NCBI GenBank assembly: GCA_013815405.1
Contig: JACDGF010000071.1
Location: 1-8,580 of the forward strand
DNA length: 8,580 bases
Direction: 5' to 3'
Source of the DNA: Caulobacteraceae bacterium
Lineage (GTDB): Bacteria > Pseudomonadota > Alphaproteobacteria > Caulobacterales > Caulobacteraceae
Below, in pieces: positions 1 to 6,089 of this stretch. The notes under the pieces were generated by a model. That model did no database searches. It worked only from the letters and a program-made list of their open reading frames with translations, and was not told where the DNA came from. Position 1 is the stretch's first letter. Each line of letters begins with the position of its first letter. Made by a program: the position numbers and the translations under genes.

Positions 1-268
1 CATGCCTTCGGAGTTCGGCCCTCCCACGCCGCCCAAGCCGACCCTGGAACTTCTCGGCGATATCCTGCTTGGGGCCAAAAAGCCGGACCAGGCCGCGCAA
101 GCCTATGCGGCGGCTCTGGCGCGCGCTCCGGAAAGGACGCTGTCATTGCAAGGGTTGATGGCGGCGCAGCAGGCGCGGGGCGACACCGCCGCCGCCGGCG
201 CGACCCGGGCGCGGATCGCGCGCTATGTCCGGACGGCCGCGGAGAACACGGTTAGCGGGCGGCCGTAG
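1..268 (+). CDS. TPR-repeat protein, C-terminal fragment (5' end outside window)
   Basis: The frame is open from the left edge to a TAG at 266-268, giving about 88 visible residues. The visible part begins with a Pro-rich stretch (EFGPPTPPKPT), then a helix-turn-helix segment LELLGDILLGAKKPDQAAQAY and a second repeat-like segment with the spacing of tetratricopeptide repeats (Leu/Gly/Ala/Tyr pattern, PERTLSLQGL). This matches what I remember of the C-terminal end of longer bacterial TPR proteins, in which a GPP..PKP.ELLG motif precedes the last repeat. The ATG at position 2 is therefore probably an internal methionine and the true start lies upstream. TPR domains mediate protein-protein contacts; no catalytic role can be inferred. 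The gene ends 14 bp before the ABC-F start and could be cotranscribed with it. Confidence 0.7.
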   Translation, partial: MPSEFGPPTPPKPTLELLGDILLGAKKPDQAAQAYAAALARAPERTLSLQGLMAAQQARGDTAAAGATRARIARYVRTAAENTVSGRP

Positions 269-282
269 AGGCCCGCGGAGCC

Positions 283-1815
283 ATGTCGCCGCGCCAAGCC
301 GTCCTGGGCATCGAGCACGGCGCCTTCTTCCACGGCGCCCGCAAGGTGTTCTCGGGCGTCTCCTTCCTGCTGGACGGCGCCAGCACCGGCCTGGTCGGCG
401 AGAACGGGGTCGGAAAATCCACCTTGCTCAAGTGCCTCAGCGGAGAGCTGGAGCTCAACGCGGGCAAGGTCATCCGCTCGCGGGGCCTGCGCATCGGTTA
501 TCTCCCCCAGGAGGTCCCCGAACGGCTGGACGGCCTCACCGTGCGCGCGGTCCTGGAGCGCTCGCTGGCGAGGATCGGCGCGGGGGGCGAGGACTGGCGG
601 ATCGACGTCTTGCTGGACGAGATCGGGGTTTCGCCGACGGTGGCGCAAGAGGCGTTCGGCGCCCTCTCCGGCGGCTGGCAGAGGCTGATCCTGATCGCCG
701 GGGAGGCCAGGCTGGAGGCGCCCGACATCCTCATCCTCGACGAGCCGACCAATCACCTGGACATCGGCGCGATCAACACCCTCGCAGCGTGGCTGACCGG
801 GGAGAACCGCCTTCCAATGCTGATCGTCTCCCACGACCGCCAATTCCTCGACCGGGTCACCGAACGCACCCTCTTCCTGCGCGGCGATGGGACCCACGCC
901 TTCAAAACCCCGTTCCTCGCCGCGCGCCAGGAACTGCTGCGCCGCGACGCCGCCGCGGCGACCCGCGCCAGGCTCGAGGACAAGGAGATCAAACGCCTCG
1001 AACGGGTCGCCGCGCGTTACAAGGTCTGGGGCGTCAAGAACGCCAAGTTCGACAAGCGCGCCAAGGCAACCCGCAAACGCATCGCGCGCATCGAGGCGGC
1101 GCGGGCGGCCCCCTGGTCGGCGAGCGAGCGGCGCCTTGAGCTCGGCGAGGCGGGGATCGAGGCCAAGGTCGCGCTGAGAGTGGCCGGCCTGCCGGTGAAG
1201 ACGCCGGACGGCGCGCGGATGCTGTTCACCATCGACCGCCTGGCCATTGCCGCGGGAGACAAGGTGGCCCTCCTGGGCCCCAACGGGGCGGGCAAGTCGA
1301 GCCTGCTGACCGCCCTGGCCCGCGCCTGGGCCGACCGGGCGCTTCACTACGACGGGGCGGCGCCGGTGCGCTTCAACCCCGCCTCCCGGCTGGCCTATTT
1401 CGACCAGAGCCTGCGCGATCTTCCCCTCGAAACCAGCCCGCTGGACTATCTGATGCAGGCCGATGGCGTATCCGAGCGCGACGCGATCCGCGCCCTCGCC
1501 CAGGCTGGCTTCGCCTTTGCCCGCATCCGCGATCCCGTCGGCCTCTCCAGCCACGGCGAACGCTCGCGGCTGATCTTCCTGAAGATGAAGCTTCTGCGCC
1601 CGAATTTCTATCTCCTCGACGAGCCGACCAGCCACCTCGACATCGAGGGCCAGGAGGATCTGGAGACCCAGCTGGAAGAGACCGACGTCGCCTGCCTCTT
1701 CGTCTCCCACGACCGCTACTTCACCCGCGCCGCCGCCACGCGGTTCGTCGAGATCCGCAAGGGCCGGCTGGTGGAGGTGGAAGATGCGGAGGGGTTTTTC
1801 GACGCTCAGGGGTGA
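283..1815 (+). CDS. ABC-F family ATP-binding cassette protein
   Basis: This 510-residue soluble protein has two ATP-binding cassettes and no membrane segments, the layout of ABC-F proteins, which generally act on ribosomes rather than transport. Cassette 1 has Walker A GENGVGKST (39-47), signature LSGGW (128-132), Walker B with DEPTNHLD (153-160) and the switch SHDR (183-186). A highly basic linker follows (about 215-285, including RYKVWGVKNAKFDKRAK), the position of the P-site tRNA interaction motif in characterised members. Cassette 2 has Walker A GPNGAGKSS (332-340), a non-standard signature LSSHGERSR (421-429), DEPTSHLD (446-453) and SHDRYF (475-480). The second signature has Ser-His where Gly-Gly is usual, and the Asn of DEPTNHLD is Ser. 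Which ABC-F subfamily it belongs to (translation factor, EttA/Uup-like, or antibiotic-resistance type) cannot be settled by eye. The ATG at 283 is a few residues before the first beta strand. GAGG lies about 11 nt upstream and GGAG only 2 nt upstream, so the ribosome site is weak. It converges on the toxin gene with 32 bp between them. Confidence 0.94.
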   Translation: MSPRQAVLGIEHGAFFHGARKVFSGVSFLLDGASTGLVGENGVGKSTLLKCLSGELELNAGKVIRSRGLRIGYLPQEVPERLDGLTVRAVLERSLARIGAGGEDWRIDVLLDEIGVSPTVAQEAFGALSGGWQRLILIAGEARLEAPDILILDEPTNHLDIGAINTLAAWLTGENRLPMLIVSHDRQFLDRVTERTLFLRGDGTHAFKTPFLAARQELLRRDAAAATRARLEDKEIKRLERVAARYKVWGVKNAKFDKRAKATRKRIARIEAARAAPWSASERRLELGEAGIEAKVALRVAGLPVKTPDGARMLFTIDRLAIAAGDKVALLGPNGAGKSSLLTALARAWADRALHYDGAAPVRFNPASRLAYFDQSLRDLPLETSPLDYLMQADGVSERDAIRALAQAGFAFARIRDPVGLSSHGERSRLIFLKMKLLRPNFYLLDEPTSHLDIEGQEDLETQLEETDVACLFVSHDRYFTRAAATRFVEIRKGRLVEVEDAEGFFDAQG

Positions 1816-1847
1816 GGGAGCGACGGGGCTTACGCACGCGGCCGTAG

Positions 1848-2213
1848 CTATGCGCCCTCCGGATCGATGACGCTGAGGACACGGGACACGATCTCGTTGG
1901 TCGTCGTCTCATCGAGAGTCTCGACATAACGGGCCGAGCCGGTTCGCACCCGCGCTTCGATATCGAAGGAGCGGACCTGATTGCACACCACGACGCCGGC
2001 CGTGTCATGACTGATGACGGCCACCGTCAGCCCCATTTTGCGGGCAAAGCCGCCGCCCGTCGTGATCGGCACGGTCATGGCGATGCCCAGCGCATTGATC
2101 TGACGCGGCGTTATGACCACGAAGCGATGCCGGTCCTTCATCTCGCGCCCGGCCACCGGGTTAGGATCGATCCAATAGACGTCGCCGGCGCTGGGGCGCC
2201 GGGCGCGGGCCAT
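1848..2213 (-). CDS. Type II toxin, ChpB/MazF/PemK family endoribonuclease
   Basis: This 121-residue protein is close to the usual 110-120 of the family. MazF/PemK/ChpB toxins cut mRNA at short sequence motifs and are neutralised by the antitoxin encoded just upstream. Visible family features are GDVYWID near the N-terminus (10-16), the P-x-x-G-x-E/M loop (19-25), RFVVITP (30-36), the stretch NALGIAMTVPITTGG (40-54) followed by FARKMG, and the core VVVCNQVRSFDIEAR (74-88), which carries the conserved Arg81 and Asp84 (R-x-x-D) associated with catalysis in this fold. The NALG..PIT.GG.FAR and NQVR..D..AR blocks resemble E. coli ChpB more than MazF. The start ATG shares one base with the antitoxin stop (TGATG, 2211-2215) and has no strong Shine-Dalgarno sequence, so it probably depends on translational coupling. 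All core motifs are intact and no frameshift is seen, so an active toxin is likely. Confidence 0.93.
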   Translation of the reverse strand: MARARRPSAGDVYWIDPNPVAGREMKDRHRFVVITPRQINALGIAMTVPITTGGGFARKMGLTVAVISHDTAGVVVCNQVRSFDIEARVRTGSARYVETLDETTTNEIVSRVLSVIDPEGA

Positions 2214-2482
2214 CAGAGTTCGCGCCCGACCGCGTCACCCTCGCGCGCCCAGTCGGTCTCTTCGGCGAGGCGCCGCATGGCCTCTGGCGTGGCGCCCCGC
2301 AGAAGCTCCCGCAGCGAGTAGCGTCGCCGCTCGGTCTTTCCCTCGGGGCGAGCGGTGAACGCCCCATCGCCCACCGCGACCTCCAGCTTGGCGCCGACAT
2401 CGATCCGCAGGGTTCTGAGAATCTCGGCCGGAATGGTCATGACAGCGGCGCCGCCTTGTCGACGGATGCTGACGATGGTCAT
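2213..2482 (-). CDS. AbrB/MazE-family antitoxin (ChpS-like)
   Basis: This 89-residue protein is the antitoxin partner of the ChpB/MazF-type toxin. Residues 1-45 form a SpoVT/AbrB swapped-hairpin DNA-binding domain: IRRQGGAAVMTIPAEIL (6-22), then LRIDVGAKLEV and the short strands DGAFTARP. The tail holds RRYSLRELLRG (53-63), very like the RRYSLDELL segment of E. coli ChpS, then an acidic C-terminal arm that in this family blocks the toxin active site. I chose the ATG at 2482 because AAAGGGAGG sits 6 nt upstream. A TTG nine codons further upstream (2509) stays in frame, but it would place the ribosome site inside the gene. The stop TGA overlaps the toxin ATG by one base. Autoregulation is typical of the family, and an imperfect palindrome lies upstream at 2511-2526. 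Confidence 0.9.
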   Translation of the reverse strand: MTIVSIRRQGGAAVMTIPAEILRTLRIDVGAKLEVAVGDGAFTARPEGKTERRRYSLRELLRGATPEAMRRLAEETDWAREGDAVGREL

Positions 2483-2488
2483 GGAAGG

Positions 2489-2497
2489 CCTCCCTTT
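2489..2497 (-). promoter_or_regulatory. Strong ribosome binding site of the antitoxin gene
   Basis: Read on the minus strand, AAAGGGAGG lies 6 nt before the ATG at 2482. It contains the full GGAGG core at a good distance and decides the antitoxin start in favour of ATG 2482 over TTG 2509. The toxin has no comparable site, a contrast that fits the usual excess of antitoxin over toxin synthesis. Confidence 0.8.
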
Positions 2498-2510
2498 GGA
2501 TTTCGCCAAC

Positions 2511-2526
2511 TACTACCTATGTAGCA
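2511..2526 (-). promoter_or_regulatory. Candidate operator palindrome of the toxin-antitoxin operon
   Basis: The minus strand reads TGCTACATAGGTAGTA, an imperfect inverted repeat with 6 of 8 positions paired; its inner 12 bp (CTACATAGGTAG) match their own complement at 10 of 12 positions. It sits 28 bp before the antitoxin ATG and overlaps the candidate -10 element, where an AbrB/MazE-type antitoxin would repress its own operon. It is also one of the few AT-richer patches in this GC-rich window. Binding is inferred from position and symmetry only. Confidence 0.45.
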
Positions 2527-4256
2527 CATCGCGTCGGACTCGCCAACATCGTCGAGGGGCGCGGCTCGTCCGGCGTGAGCCAGCCGCGATAGCGAACGAG
2601 CCGGCCGAGGCGGAGCGGCAGCCGAAGTTCCACGTCGAAGCAGAACCGCCCCTCTTCATCCACCGTTTCGATCGCCTTGGATATCGGCGCGAGGCGCCGC
2701 GGCAGCGGGAGGGGGCCGACCCGCCACGCCCGTATCGGCATGCCGAGCACGCCCCGGGGGCCGACCGGCAGGTCGAGCTCGAAGGCCACGGCGCCGAACC
2801 GCTCCACCAGTCGGCCGGGCGTCGCCGAGGCCGACAGGATGCTGGCGAAGCGCCGGTCGCCGAAATCCCGCACCCATCGTTCTCCGCGCCGAACGGGGGT
2901 GATGTCGACGCTGACGGTGGTGCGGTCGGCGGCGGGCGGCAAACGAAGGATCACCGAAGCGATGCGGGCGATCGGGCCTTGCGCTCCATCGACCCTGGCC
3001 ATTCCCCGCGCCCGAACGCCCCATCCGGGACGGTGCAGTCGACGCAGCGGCGCCGGAAGCAGCGCGAATTTCTCTCCCAGGATTTTCTCGTAGAGGCCAG
3101 GTCCGGGCCGCGCGAAGTTCAAACGGCTCGTGATCCGACGCCCCCGAAACTCCGCTTCGATTTTCTCGAGCGACAGGACGCCGACACAGGCCGACGCGCC
3201 CGGTCGGGTCAGCCGGCCGGACGCCAGGGCGCGCAGCGCCGCGAGGGCCGGCAGGGTCGGCACGAAAGGGCCGTCTCCGCCTTGGGCTGTCAGGGACCAC
3301 AGGCCCCGGACGGATCGCCCCTCGCCGTCCATCCCGGTCGCCGCGACCGTCATCGCGCCCCTGTCCGTGCCGAACGGGAGGAAAAAATCCGCGGCCCCGC
3401 GGAAGAATCCGGCCATCGGCGAGAGGGACCGGATCAGCCCCAGTCTGACGGGCAGGCTCGCCGCCCACAGGCTCAGGTGCAGCACCGGCAGCTCCAGCCC
3501 GGCGCGAACGACCGCCGAGCCTTGGACGGCGAAGCGCTCCGGGACGATGTCGAGGTCGGGAGTCTCCACGAGGGAGAGCCATCGCCGGCCCACCCTGGGC
3601 ATGAGACGGCGTTCCATCATTCCCCAGCCGGGCGCCGCGCCCCACCGCCCGCCGGTAAACAGCCGCACCGGCCTGCCCGCGTAGCTCAGGATGGAGCGCA
3701 CGACCGACAATCCCCGAGGCGCGCGGTTCCCCGGCGAGATGGCGATCTCGACCTGGTCGACCCGGCGCCATCCCGCCGTCAGCGCGTCCAGCGCCGCGTT
3801 GGACAGGGCCGGAGTCGAACTCGCGCCGGTCAGGGCCACCACGCCCATCGCCTTCGCGGCGGCGTCGAGGACCCCAAAGCCCGCGACGAAATCCCGCGCG
3901 TCGGCCAAGTCGACATAGTGGAGGCCCGCGTCGATCGCCGCCCGCGCCAATCGATAGTCCCCGCCCTGAAAGGGACCAGAGGCGTCCATGACGGCGAAAG
4001 CGCTGATGGCTCTTAGGGCGTCCGCCGTCACGTTCCGCGCGTCCAGGTTCAGGGACGCCACGCGCGCGCGCCCACGGGATGGGGGCGCATCGTTGCGCCG
4101 GGCGACGAGGGCCGCCAGACGCGCCGCGTCGCGCCCGGCGAGAACGACATCCAAGCGGGTGGATTCTAGCAGGCCGGTGACCAGTCGCCGGCCGAAGACT
4201 CCGCCGCCGCCGATGACGAGAACGCGGAGCGGCGTCGGGGCAAGAGCCTCAATCAA
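2517..4256 (-). CDS. Saccharopine dehydrogenase-like Rossmann protein with C-terminal DUF4166 domain
   Basis: About 579 residues when started at TTG 4256. The N-terminus is a dinucleotide-binding fold: RVLVIGGGGVFG (11-22), then the strand-ending VVLAGRD (37-43). DASGPFQ (91-97) and GLHYVDLADARDFV (111-124) are characteristic of the saccharopine dehydrogenase NADP domain. The C-terminus (about 388-562) is DUF4166: LYEKILGEKFALLP, LRRLHRPG, ARG, ERWVRDFG, LVERFG, GRFCFDVELRLPL and a final RYRGWL. The reaction is unknown; family members are annotated as oxidoreductases by similarity only. The start is uncertain: the only ATG in frame before the Rossmann motif is at 4391, 143 bp inside the upstream gene and encoding unrelated residues. 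TTG 4254-4256 gives an 8-bp overlap with the DCC gene, but no good Shine-Dalgarno is seen, so coupling is likely. About 17 residues beyond RYRGWL (ending SPTRCAT) look like an unconserved tail that overlaps the promoter of the next operon. Confidence 0.87.
   Translation of the reverse strand: MIEALAPTPLRVLVIGGGGVFGRRLVTGLLESTRLDVVLAGRDAARLAALVARRNDAPPSRGRARVASLNLDARNVTADALRAISAFAVMDASGPFQGGDYRLARAAIDAGLHYVDLADARDFVAGFGVLDAAAKAMGVVALTGASSTPALSNAALDALTAGWRRVDQVEIAISPGNRAPRGLSVVRSILSYAGRPVRLFTGGRWGAAPGWGMMERRLMPRVGRRWLSLVETPDLDIVPERFAVQGSAVVRAGLELPVLHLSLWAASLPVRLGLIRSLSPMAGFFRGAADFFLPFGTDRGAMTVAATGMDGEGRSVRGLWSLTAQGGDGPFVPTLPALAALRALASGRLTRPGASACVGVLSLEKIEAEFRGRRITSRLNFARPGPGLYEKILGEKFALLPAPLRRLHRPGWGVRARGMARVDGAQGPIARIASVILRLPPAADRTTVSVDITPVRRGERWVRDFGDRRFASILSASATPGRLVERFGAVAFELDLPVGPRGVLGMPIRAWRVGPLPLPRRLAPISKAIETVDEEGRFCFDVELRLPLRLGRLVRYRGWLTPDEPRPSTMLASPTRCAT
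2518..2546 (-). promoter_or_regulatory. Candidate sigma-70-type promoter for the toxin-antitoxin operon
   Basis: On the minus strand, TTGGCG (2541-2546) and TACATA (2518-2523) are separated by exactly 17 bp. The -35 matches 4 of 6 consensus bases; the -10 matches only 3 of 6, so the call rests on spacing, position and the overlapping palindrome. The promoter lies within the last codons of the DUF4166 gene, whose TAG stop (2517-2519) overlaps the -10. Transcription would begin near 2511, about 28 nt before the antitoxin ATG. Confidence 0.4.
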
Positions 4257-4716
4257 CGGGTGTCGTTGCCGACAGGATATGTCGCGCGAGGATTTGATCA
4301 GGAACCATGCAGGTGTCGGTGCGGCCAAACAGCTTGTATCGATTGCGCGCGACGAGATCGTAGAACCAATCGCGGATCGGCCTGGGAACACCCAGCAGCC
4401 CGGTCGCCCAGGACCAGCCGGGCAGCCGGCGCAGGATCTGGAGCCCGGCGTCGGAGCGCAGGTAGGCGAGGCCGCCGATGACGACGGCGTTCGTTCCGGG
4501 ATTCTCGGTATCTATGCCGAGGCGGATGGCCAAGCTTCGCCCATAGGGGCTCTGGATAGGCGTGAACCGGAAACGCGCGTCGGGATCGCGGGCGGCGACG
4601 AAGCCGAACCAGGCCGAGCAGAGCACGCACACCCCGTCGTAGAGCACCGTGCCTTCGGGCACGCCAGCCGCCGCGATCGGCTCCCCGGAGGAGCGCGCGA
4701 GCCGGCGCACGCTCAT
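4249..4716 (-). CDS. DCC-family (DUF393) thiol-disulfide oxidoreductase-like protein
   Basis: 155 residues from ATG 4716, typical for DUF393 proteins. The family hallmark D-G-x-C-x-x-C is present as DGVCVLC (27-33), with Cys30 and Cys33 forming a CxxC pair on the first strand. It is followed by RFTPIQSPYG, the Leu-rich LRSDAGLQILRRL, a VPRPIRDWFYDLVARNRY segment and the terminal FGRTDTC, all in the usual family order. The family is predicted to be thioredoxin-like; few members have been studied, so an actual disulfide exchange activity is inferred. The ATG overlaps the isomerase stop by 4 bp (ATGA). GGAGG abuts this ATG with no spacer but lies 6 nt from a GTG at codon 3 (4708-4710), so GTG may be the real start; the difference is two residues. 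The 3' end overlaps the putative TTG start of the DUF4166 gene. Confidence 0.92.
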   Translation of the reverse strand: MSVRRLARSSGEPIAAAGVPEGTVLYDGVCVLCSAWFGFVAARDPDARFRFTPIQSPYGRSLAIRLGIDTENPGTNAVVIGGLAYLRSDAGLQILRRLPGWSWATGLLGVPRPIRDWFYDLVARNRYKLFGRTDTCMVPDQILARHILSATTPVD

Positions 4717-5312
4717 CCTCCGATCGCCTCTTCCACGTCCCGCAACCGGTCCTTGCCGAAATACAGCGCCTCTCCCACGAAGAAGCTCGGGGCGCCGAAA
4801 ACCCCGCGCGCCACCGCGGCGGCGGTGTCGGCGGCGAGGCGCTGCTTGATCGCCGGGTCGCCGGTGAGGGCGAGGAGGCGGTCGGCGGGGAGGGCGGCGG
4901 CGGTCAGGATTTCGGCGACCACGACGGGATCGTCCATCTTGCGCCCGTCCTCCCACAGGGCGGCGAAGACGGCGTCGACGTAAGCGCCGAAGACATCGAG
5001 AGTTCGCGCGGCCACGGCGCCGCGCATGATCATCAAGGTGTTGACCGGGAAATGCGGATTGGGGGCGAACCGGGCGAGGCCATGGCGGGCGACGAAACGG
5101 CGCATCTCCAGCGCCTCATAGGCGAGCTTGGCCGGGACGCCGGCGTAGGCCTCCATGGGTGAACGGTTGTTCGTGGCCTTGAACACGCCGCCCAGCAGGA
5201 TCGGCGTATAGAGGAACGTCGCGCCGGTGCGCGCCTCGATTCCCGGGATGAGCTTGTGGGCGAGGTAGGCGTTGGGGCTGCCGAAATCGAACTGGAATTC
5301 CACTTGCCGCAT
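4713..5312 (-). CDS. 2-hydroxychromene-2-carboxylate isomerase family protein (GST-kappa/DsbA fold)
   Basis: This 199-residue protein has the family's usual length. Members such as NahD use glutathione to interconvert 2-hydroxychromene-2-carboxylate and trans-o-hydroxybenzylidenepyruvate in naphthalene breakdown, but many homologues lie outside such pathways. Visible features are the N-terminal FDFGSPNAYL (8-17), with Ser12 at the position of the glutathione-activating serine, PILLGGVFKATNNRSP (37-52), PHFPVNT (86-92), and the C-terminal GVFGAPSFFVGE (170-181) followed by YFGKDRL, the cis-Pro loop region of this thioredoxin-like fold. ATG 5312 shares one base with the SDR stop (TGATG), and GGAG is 8 nt upstream; a TTG further upstream (5387) would run deep into the SDR gene. 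No aromatic-ring dioxygenase or other naphthalene gene is in the window, so the naphthalene role is unlikely here and a glutathione-dependent isomerase of unknown substrate is the better description. Confidence 0.92.
   Translation of the reverse strand: MRQVEFQFDFGSPNAYLAHKLIPGIEARTGATFLYTPILLGGVFKATNNRSPMEAYAGVPAKLAYEALEMRRFVARHGLARFAPNPHFPVNTLMIMRGAVAARTLDVFGAYVDAVFAALWEDGRKMDDPVVVAEILTAAALPADRLLALTGDPAIKQRLAADTAAAVARGVFGAPSFFVGEALYFGKDRLRDVEEAIGG
4717..4721 (-). promoter_or_regulatory. GGAGG ribosome binding site that bears on the DCC start
   Basis: The minus strand reads GGAGG directly followed by ATG (4716-4714), leaving no spacer. The same element is 6 nt from GTG at 4710-4708, a normal distance. 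A weaker AGAGG lies about 10 nt before the ATG and could serve it. The site lies in the last codons of the isomerase gene. Confidence 0.5.
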
Positions 5313-6061
5313 CACCAGGACTCCGCGAAGGGACGAAGGTCGAGTTCGAAGGTCCAGGCGTCGCGCGTCTGCTGGTGCAGCCTGCAATAGGCCTCCGCGA
5401 TCGAGGCGGGATCCATCAGCGTCCCGGGCGCCAGGGACTCCAGAGCCGCCTCGCCGCGCGCCGCCACGACCCGCTCACGGACGAAAGCGGTGTCCACCCC
5501 GGCGTCGATGACCAGATGGGCGACATGGATGTTCCGGGGGCCGAGCTCGCGGGCCATGGACTGGGCCACGGACCGGAGGCCCGCCTTGGCGCTGGCGAAG
5601 GCTGCATAGCCGACGCCGCCGCGCACCGAAGCGGTGGCGCCGGTGAAGAAGATCGAACCCGCCCCCCGCTCCACCATCCGCCGCGCCGCTTCGCGGCCGG
5701 CGAGGAAGCCGCCCTGGCAGGCCATTTCCCAGACCTTGCGGAACACTCGGTCGGTAGTCTCGAGGATCGGGAAATTCACATTGGCCCCGACGTTGAAGAT
5801 CGCGACTTCCAGGGGCTGGTCGGCGTCGGCCTCCGCCATGAAGGCCGCGACCTCCTCTTCCTGGCGGGCGTCCAGGGAGCGGCCTTCGAAGGCGCCGCCG
5901 TCCGCCTCGATCCACGCCTTGAGCGCGGCCAGCCGGTCACCTTGGCGTCGGCCGCCGAACACGCGATAGCCCTCGGCGGCGAAGCGGCGGGCGATCGCCG
6001 CGCCGATGAAGTCGCCCGCCCCGACCAGGGCGACGGCGGCGTTGCGGGGCGTGGCGGCCAT
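5312..6061 (-). CDS. Short-chain dehydrogenase/reductase lacking canonical Ser/Tyr catalytic residues
   Basis: This 249-residue protein has the SDR Rossmann fold: VALVGAGDFIGAAIA (10-24), with an incomplete TGxxxGxG motif, D64 after the third strand, IFNVGANV (88-95) in place of NNAG, and ARELGPRNIHVAHLVID late in the sequence. Aligned by eye on the conserved Lys159, the YxxxK tyrosine is Phe155 (FASAK, 155-159), and the catalytic serine 13 residues earlier is Ala142 (TGATAS, 140-145). I recall a described subgroup of classical-like SDRs (CDD SDR_c10) with just this Tyr-to-Phe change and an imperfect glycine motif, so this looks like a family trait and not decay. Substrate and even dehydrogenase activity are unknown. 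AGGAG (6070-6074) lies 8 nt before the ATG, a good ribosome site. It follows chorismate mutase by 28 bp and overlaps the isomerase start by 1 bp. Confidence 0.9.
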   Translation of the reverse strand: MAATPRNAAVALVGAGDFIGAAIARRFAAEGYRVFGGRRQGDRLAALKAWIEADGGAFEGRSLDARQEEEVAAFMAEADADQPLEVAIFNVGANVNFPILETTDRVFRKVWEMACQGGFLAGREAARRMVERGAGSIFFTGATASVRGGVGYAAFASAKAGLRSVAQSMARELGPRNIHVAHLVIDAGVDTAFVRERVVAARGEAALESLAPGTLMDPASIAEAYCRLHQQTRDAWTFELDLRPFAESW

Positions 6062-6089
6062 GGGCGAGGCTCCTGAAGGTCGGCGCGGC

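Noticed and set aside
223..1710. A 495-codon open frame on the minus strand opposite the ABC-F gene
   Set aside because: It lies entirely antisense to a gene with clear ATPase motifs; its translation is low-complexity Arg/Gly/Ala-rich with no recognisable domain. Long antisense frames are expected at this GC content.
1816..1847. Possible bidirectional terminator between the convergent ABC-F and toxin genes
   Set aside because: Only a 4-bp TACG/CGTA pairing is visible and there is no T-run on either strand.
2483..2509. TTG start at 2509 for the antitoxin
   Set aside because: It would bury the strong AAAGGGAGG site in coding sequence; ATG 2482 gives a normal AbrB-domain N-terminus.
2355..4016. 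A 553-codon open frame on the + strand opposite the DUF4166 gene
   Set aside because: The translation is rich in Arg, Pro and Gly with no family motif, whereas the minus strand encodes clear Rossmann and DUF4166 motifs.
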